Shown here in pieces: positions 6,338 to 8,643 of a DNA stretch of 8,643 nucleotides; positions within the stretch are counted from its first letter, which is position 1; every line of letters starts with the position of its first letter. The DNA is from Trichodesmium sp. MAG_R04. GTDB lineage: Bacteria; Cyanobacteriota; Cyanobacteriia; Cyanobacteriales; Microcoleaceae. Where the stretch lies: the NCBI GenBank assembly GCA_023356515.1, contig JAKQYG010000153.1, forward strand, positions 1 through 8,643. The letters are read 5' to 3'. Made by a program: the position numbers and the translations under genes. The notes under the pieces are model-generated. The model was not told the origin of the DNA. It did no database searches and saw only the letters and a program-made list of their open reading frames with translations.

Positions 6338-7564
6338 GTGCTACTAGAACTATTATTATTGACAACTTTAGGATTTTGTGGGAGTTTTGGTCACTGTGTC
6401 GGAATGTGTGGTCCTCTGACTGCTAGTTTTTCTCTTACTACAAGGTCACCAATTTCCACTAGCAAATGGGGTCAATTTCAATTTCATAGTCTACTTAACT
6501 TTGGTCGCCTCTGTAGCTACACACTGACAGGTGCAGGTATTGGGGGGCTAGGTTCTGTATTAGTGGCAAGTGGTCATTTAGCAGGTATTGATAGTGACCT
6601 GCGACGGTGGTTAGCAATAATTACAGGTTTAATGCTGATCTGGTTTGGCCTGGCAAAAGTGCGGCCACAATTCTTGCCAAATTTACCAATATTTCATCCT
6701 TTGAAAAAAAGCAACCTACATAACCGCTTAAGTTCGGTCATGGTAAACCTTTCTATGGAAAACAAATGGTGGACTCCTGCCTTACTAGGATTAGTTTGGG
6801 GTTTTATGCCATGCGGTTTTTTGTATGCTGCTCAAATAAAAGCTGCAGAAACTAGTAATATTTGGTTAGGTGGAGTTAATATGCTTGCCTTTGGTGTAGG
6901 AACGTTACCCTCCATGTTAGGAGTGGGAATGTTATCATCTTTTTTCAGTGCAGATAAACGCAGTCAACTATTTCAAATGGCAGGTTGGGTGAGTATTTTT
7001 GTTGGCATCATGGTGGTCATGCGGAATGGTGATATGATTGACTATACTGGTCATGCTGCAATATTTTGTTTGATTTTAGCTTTGGTGGCGCGTCCCCTAA
7101 GTCGGTTTTGGAATAAACCTCTACGTTATCGTCGTGGTTTAGGTGTCGGAGCGTTTGTATTGTCCATAGCCCATACAGGGCGAATGTTAGACCACAGTTT
7201 AAATTGGAATATTCAGGCAGTCTCTTTTATGTTGCCTCAACATCAGTTAGGAATATGGACTGGTGTTATCAGTCTGGGATTAATGTTACCATTAGCATTG
7301 ACTAGTTTTGATGGAGCAGTGAAATATTTGGGTCGGTGGTGGCGAAGGTTGCATTTATTGAGTGTACCAGCGTTTGTATTATCTGGGGTTCATGCAGCAG
7401 CAATGGGTTCCCACTATTTGGGTTCCTTGGAATGGAGCATGGAAAATCAGTTGCGAACTTTGGTTTTGGGGATGATAATATTAGTTGTATTCCTTGTGCG
7501 ATCGCGTCGTTTTTGGCATTTATTTTCTTGGCAACAATGTTATACACCTCCACTTCAGAAGTAG
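6338..7564 (+). CDS. TauE/SafE (UreH/DsbD-like) transporter domain fused to ferric-reductase-like haem domain
   Basis: Integral membrane protein of 408 aa, about eleven hydrophobic segments. Residues 1-230 carry the paired cysteine motifs of the UreH/DsbD/CcdA-like families: GHCVGMCGP at 18-26 and GFMPCGFLY at 155-163, each in a membrane helix. Such domains move metals or electrons across the membrane. Residues about 260-390 resemble the YedZ/MsrQ and ferric reductase transmembrane domain: RRGLG with His279 in the next helix, PLALTS at 318-323, then WWRRLHLLS (His339) and SGVHAAAMGSHY (His352, His359), the usual haem-ligand positions. The start is GTG at 6338; no other start codon is in frame after the stop at 6314-6316, and family proteins begin at this hydrophobic stretch. 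An out-of-frame ATG overlaps it. No clear Shine-Dalgarno site is seen. The 7708 gene follows on the same strand after 143 bases. Function is unproven; sulfite export is only the family label. HIP1 lies at 7498-7505. Confidence 0.85.
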   Translation: MLLELLLLTTLGFCGSFGHCVGMCGPLTASFSLTTRSPISTSKWGQFQFHSLLNFGRLCSYTLTGAGIGGLGSVLVASGHLAGIDSDLRRWLAIITGLMLIWFGLAKVRPQFLPNLPIFHPLKKSNLHNRLSSVMVNLSMENKWWTPALLGLVWGFMPCGFLYAAQIKAAETSNIWLGGVNMLAFGVGTLPSMLGVGMLSSFFSADKRSQLFQMAGWVSIFVGIMVVMRNGDMIDYTGHAAIFCLILALVARPLSRFWNKPLRYRRGLGVGAFVLSIAHTGRMLDHSLNWNIQAVSFMLPQHQLGIWTGVISLGLMLPLALTSFDGAVKYLGRWWRRLHLLSVPAFVLSGVHAAAMGSHYLGSLEWSMENQLRTLVLGMIILVVFLVRSRRFWHLFSWQQCYTPPLQK

Positions 7565-7598
7565 GTACGCAGATAGACTAAATATTTAAGTTATAGTA

Positions 7599-7615
7599 TT
7601 CTTCAAGCTGAAGAA
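7599..7615 (+). repeat. Small hairpin between the membrane-protein gene and its partner
   Basis: TTCTTC (7599-7604) and GAAGAA (7610-7615) pair perfectly, with a further A-T pair, around a three-base loop AGC. It lies 34 bases past the membrane-protein stop and is not followed by a T tract. It could be a partial terminator or a processing site that sets unequal expression of the two genes. Confidence 0.35.
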
Positions 7616-7693
7616 GTTAGTTAGTATTTGGGGTTAAATTGCATGTAACCTCCCTACCTTACCTCAACGCAAACGCAATAGTAAAAAAAAATT

Positions 7694-7697
7694 GGAG
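7694..7697 (+). promoter_or_regulatory. Shine-Dalgarno site for the 7708 gene
   Basis: GGAG lies 10 bases before the ATG at 7708. It decides the start: the frame is open further upstream to a TTG at 7639, but that has no ribosome site and would bury the signal peptide. Confidence 0.6.
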
Positions 7698-7707
7698 TTC
7701 AGACATA

Positions 7708-8175
7708 ATGAAAATTAGTCTCGCAATTTTACCGTTAACTTTGATGTTTTCTCTTGCTACAAAAGCAGAAATAATTAATCATAAACTACAAAATAAATTA
7801 ATGCCTACTTATGCTCATAATGTAGAAATTCATCAAGACATAGCTTGTACTTTTCACATTACACCTAATCATAATCCGAAAGTTGGGAAATCTTCTTTAG
7901 CTTGGTTTGCTTTGACTCGTAAAGGTGGTAAAAGTATTCCTTTTACTGAGTGTAATTGTCAGTTAAATGTTTATACTAAACCCCGTAATTCTGATAGTGA
8001 ACCGATAATGAATCCAGAATTAAAAGGGATTGATACTGAGCAGTATCAAGATATACCAGGAGCAGAAATTATTTTTCCTAAAGTAGGTATTTATGATTTG
8101 GAAATAACTGGAAGTGCAAAAGATGGAAAAAGTTTTAAACCTTTTAAGTTTAATTATTTTGTGACTGTTACCTAA
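7708..8175 (+). CDS. Exported small protein with CNC motif, YtkA/FixH-like appearance, unknown function
   Basis: A 155-aa protein. Residues 1-20 (MKISLAILPLTLMFSLATKA) form a typical Sec signal peptide with a probable cut after ATKA, so the mature protein should be periplasmic or luminal; there is no lipobox Cys. The mature part looks beta-rich: HITPNHNPKVGKSSLAWFAL (50-69), then TRKGGKSIPFTECNCQLNVY (70-89), IPGAEIIFPKVGIYDLEITG and a C-terminal FVTVT strand. The pattern of Pro-x-x-G, a central G-Y and a final V-x-V strand recalls Ig-like YtkA/FixH domains. Possible metal ligands are His37, His42, His50, His55, Cys47 and the Cys82-Asn-Cys84 pair. I recall similar hypothetical proteins in cyanobacteria but cannot name a characterised one. 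It follows the TauE-haem fusion on the same strand, which suggests a shared job in metal delivery or redox maturation. Confidence 0.75.
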   Translation: MKISLAILPLTLMFSLATKAEIINHKLQNKLMPTYAHNVEIHQDIACTFHITPNHNPKVGKSSLAWFALTRKGGKSIPFTECNCQLNVYTKPRNSDSEPIMNPELKGIDTEQYQDIPGAEIIFPKVGIYDLEITGSAKDGKSFKPFKFNYFVTVT

Positions 8176-8220
8176 GTACAGGAAAAAAAATTTAAAACCA
8201 TATTAAAATTAGTTATTTTG

Positions 8221-8232
8221 CGAGATATCTCG
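8221..8232. repeat. Perfect 12-bp palindrome
   Basis: CGAGATATCTCG is its own reverse complement. It is flanked by TATTTT on the left and AAAATA on the right, extending the symmetry imperfectly, and begins 46 bases after the stop of the 7708 gene. As RNA the uninterrupted centre leaves only a 4-bp stem, so a DNA-level dimer site is more plausible than a terminator. Confidence 0.45.
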
Positions 8233-8301
8233 AATAAAATATTATGCAAAAAATCTAGGTCATAGCGAAAAAACTTTGAGCTTTACGCCTATGTTTTTAA
8301 C

Positions 8302-8352
8302 AAGCATTGGGGGATGCTTATCTAAGCAAGCACTGACTCGGTGTGTAAGCAT
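8302..8352. repeat. Cluster of overlapping inverted repeats
   Basis: AAGCAT/ATGCTT (8302-8307, 8314-8319) enclose a G-rich six-base loop. GCTTA/TAAGC (8316-8320, 8323-8327) and ATGCTTA/TAAGCAT (8314-8320, 8346-8352) compete for the same bases. Three alternative hairpins in 51 bases could be a mobile-element end or a structured RNA; neither is established. Confidence 0.4.
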
Positions 8353-8445
8353 AATACTAAAGTCAATAAAAATAATGATGGAGGAAAGGACAGGATAGGA
8401 AAGTTTTTTTTGCAAGGCGAACCGTAAGTAATTTTGTGTGCCCAA

Positions 8446-8529
8446 TTTTTCGGTAAAAAGGAAAGGAATGAGGAGAAATGCCTTGTTGTCTATAACTTCA
8501 TCCTTTCCTTTTCAGGACTACCGGAAAAA
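8446..8529. repeat. Long imperfect palindrome bordering the IS1 remnant
   Basis: AAAAGGAAAGGA (8456-8467) and TCCTTTCCTTTT (8501-8512) are perfect 12-bp arms. TGA/TCA (8469-8471, 8498-8500) extend them inward past a bulged A. TTTTTCGGTA (8446-8455) and TACCGGAAAAA (8519-8529) extend them outward with one bulge and a six-base asymmetry. The total is about 25 paired bases over 84. The outer right arm coincides with the point where transposase homology stops. It could be a small inserted element or a rearrangement scar. Confidence 0.6.
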
Positions 8530-8643
8530 GATAAGGTCTTGCGTACTAAGCGTGAAACTCGTTGCCGTAAAGTACAGTTAAGTCGCTCAATGTAACTTGT
8601 TTTACCAGTTTCTTTCCCCACAGCTTGATGTCGTTTGCTGGGT
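8490..8643 (-). pseudogene. insB: IS1-family transposase, C-terminal fragment with altered end
   Basis: The - strand frame enters from the right window edge and runs 50 codons to a TAG at 8490-8492. It reads HQAVGKETGKTSYIERLN, then TLRQRVSRLVRKTLSFS, the C-terminal part of the IS1 InsAB transposase. It includes the catalytic Glu of YIERLN with the downstream Arg. Family members continue after LSFS with K-K and about 18-20 more residues. Here homology stops at about 8523 and the frame reads GSPEKERMKL to the stop. The last helix is therefore replaced, and the element's own right inverted repeat is not seen. The N-terminal part lies outside the window, so its state is unknown. Confidence 0.8.

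Larger units (their letters stand above)
8176..8445. other. AT-rich spacer with inverted repeats, no gene recognised
   Basis: No credible gene is seen on either strand before the IS1 remnant. A 61-codon open frame on the - strand (8260-8445) has no family features. The stretch holds a 12-bp palindrome and a cluster of overlapping small inverted repeats, both listed separately, and a purine-rich run around 8378-8404. No terminator with a T tract follows the 7708 gene. Confidence 0.5.

Noticed and set aside
8260..8445. 61-codon open frame on the - strand
   Set aside because: No family features or ribosome site; it runs through the inverted-repeat cluster, so it is likely chance.

Overview
The window reads as a piece of a low-GC cyanobacterial chromosome. 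Three copies of the octamer GCGATCGC (667-674, 5348-5355, 7498-7505), the HIP1 motif over-represented in cyanobacteria, support this. So do the style of the NUDIX, GlyS and MurD proteins and the long AT-rich spacers littered with decayed insertion sequences. A filamentous marine type (Trichodesmium/Okeania-like) is my guess from overall texture; nothing here proves a genus.

Layout, left to right. (1) 1-275, + strand: C-terminal part of a MutT-type NUDIX protein, cut by the window edge. (2) 432-1196, - strand: ATPase subunit of a MacB/LolD/DevA-type ABC exporter, convergent with the NUDIX gene and without a permease gene in view. (3) 1242-1670, - strand: decayed 3' part of an IS200/IS605-type tnpB gene. 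Its right-end hairpin touches the start region of the ABC gene. (4) 1889-4045, +: glyS, glycyl-tRNA synthetase beta chain. (5) 4046-4465: long spacer with a 7-bp hairpin in the murD leader. (6) 4466-5824, +: murD, peptidoglycan precursor synthesis. (7) 5825-6337: spacer with a possible decayed small gene and an 88-bp MITE-like element with perfect 12-bp terminal inverted repeats. (8) 6338-7564, +: polytopic membrane protein that fuses a TauE/SafE (UreH/DsbD-like) transporter domain to a ferric-reductase-like (YedZ/MsrQ-type) haem domain. (9) 7708-8175, +: small exported protein with an Ig-like look and a Cys-Asn-Cys motif, the likely partner of the previous gene. (10) 8176-8643: spacer with several inverted repeats, then the C-terminal end of an IS1-family transposase on the - strand, broken next to a long imperfect palindrome.

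How the genes work together. glyS and murD are single housekeeping genes that share a strand but are not closely spaced. The only pair that looks functionally linked is 6338-7564 with 7708-8175. Membrane transport cysteines, a putative haem-binding redox domain and a periplasmic His/Cys-containing partner suggest a metal-handling or redox-maturation module; this is inference. It is the best candidate here for a poorly described system. The rest of the interest lies in insertion-sequence remnants that abut or may have reshaped host genes.
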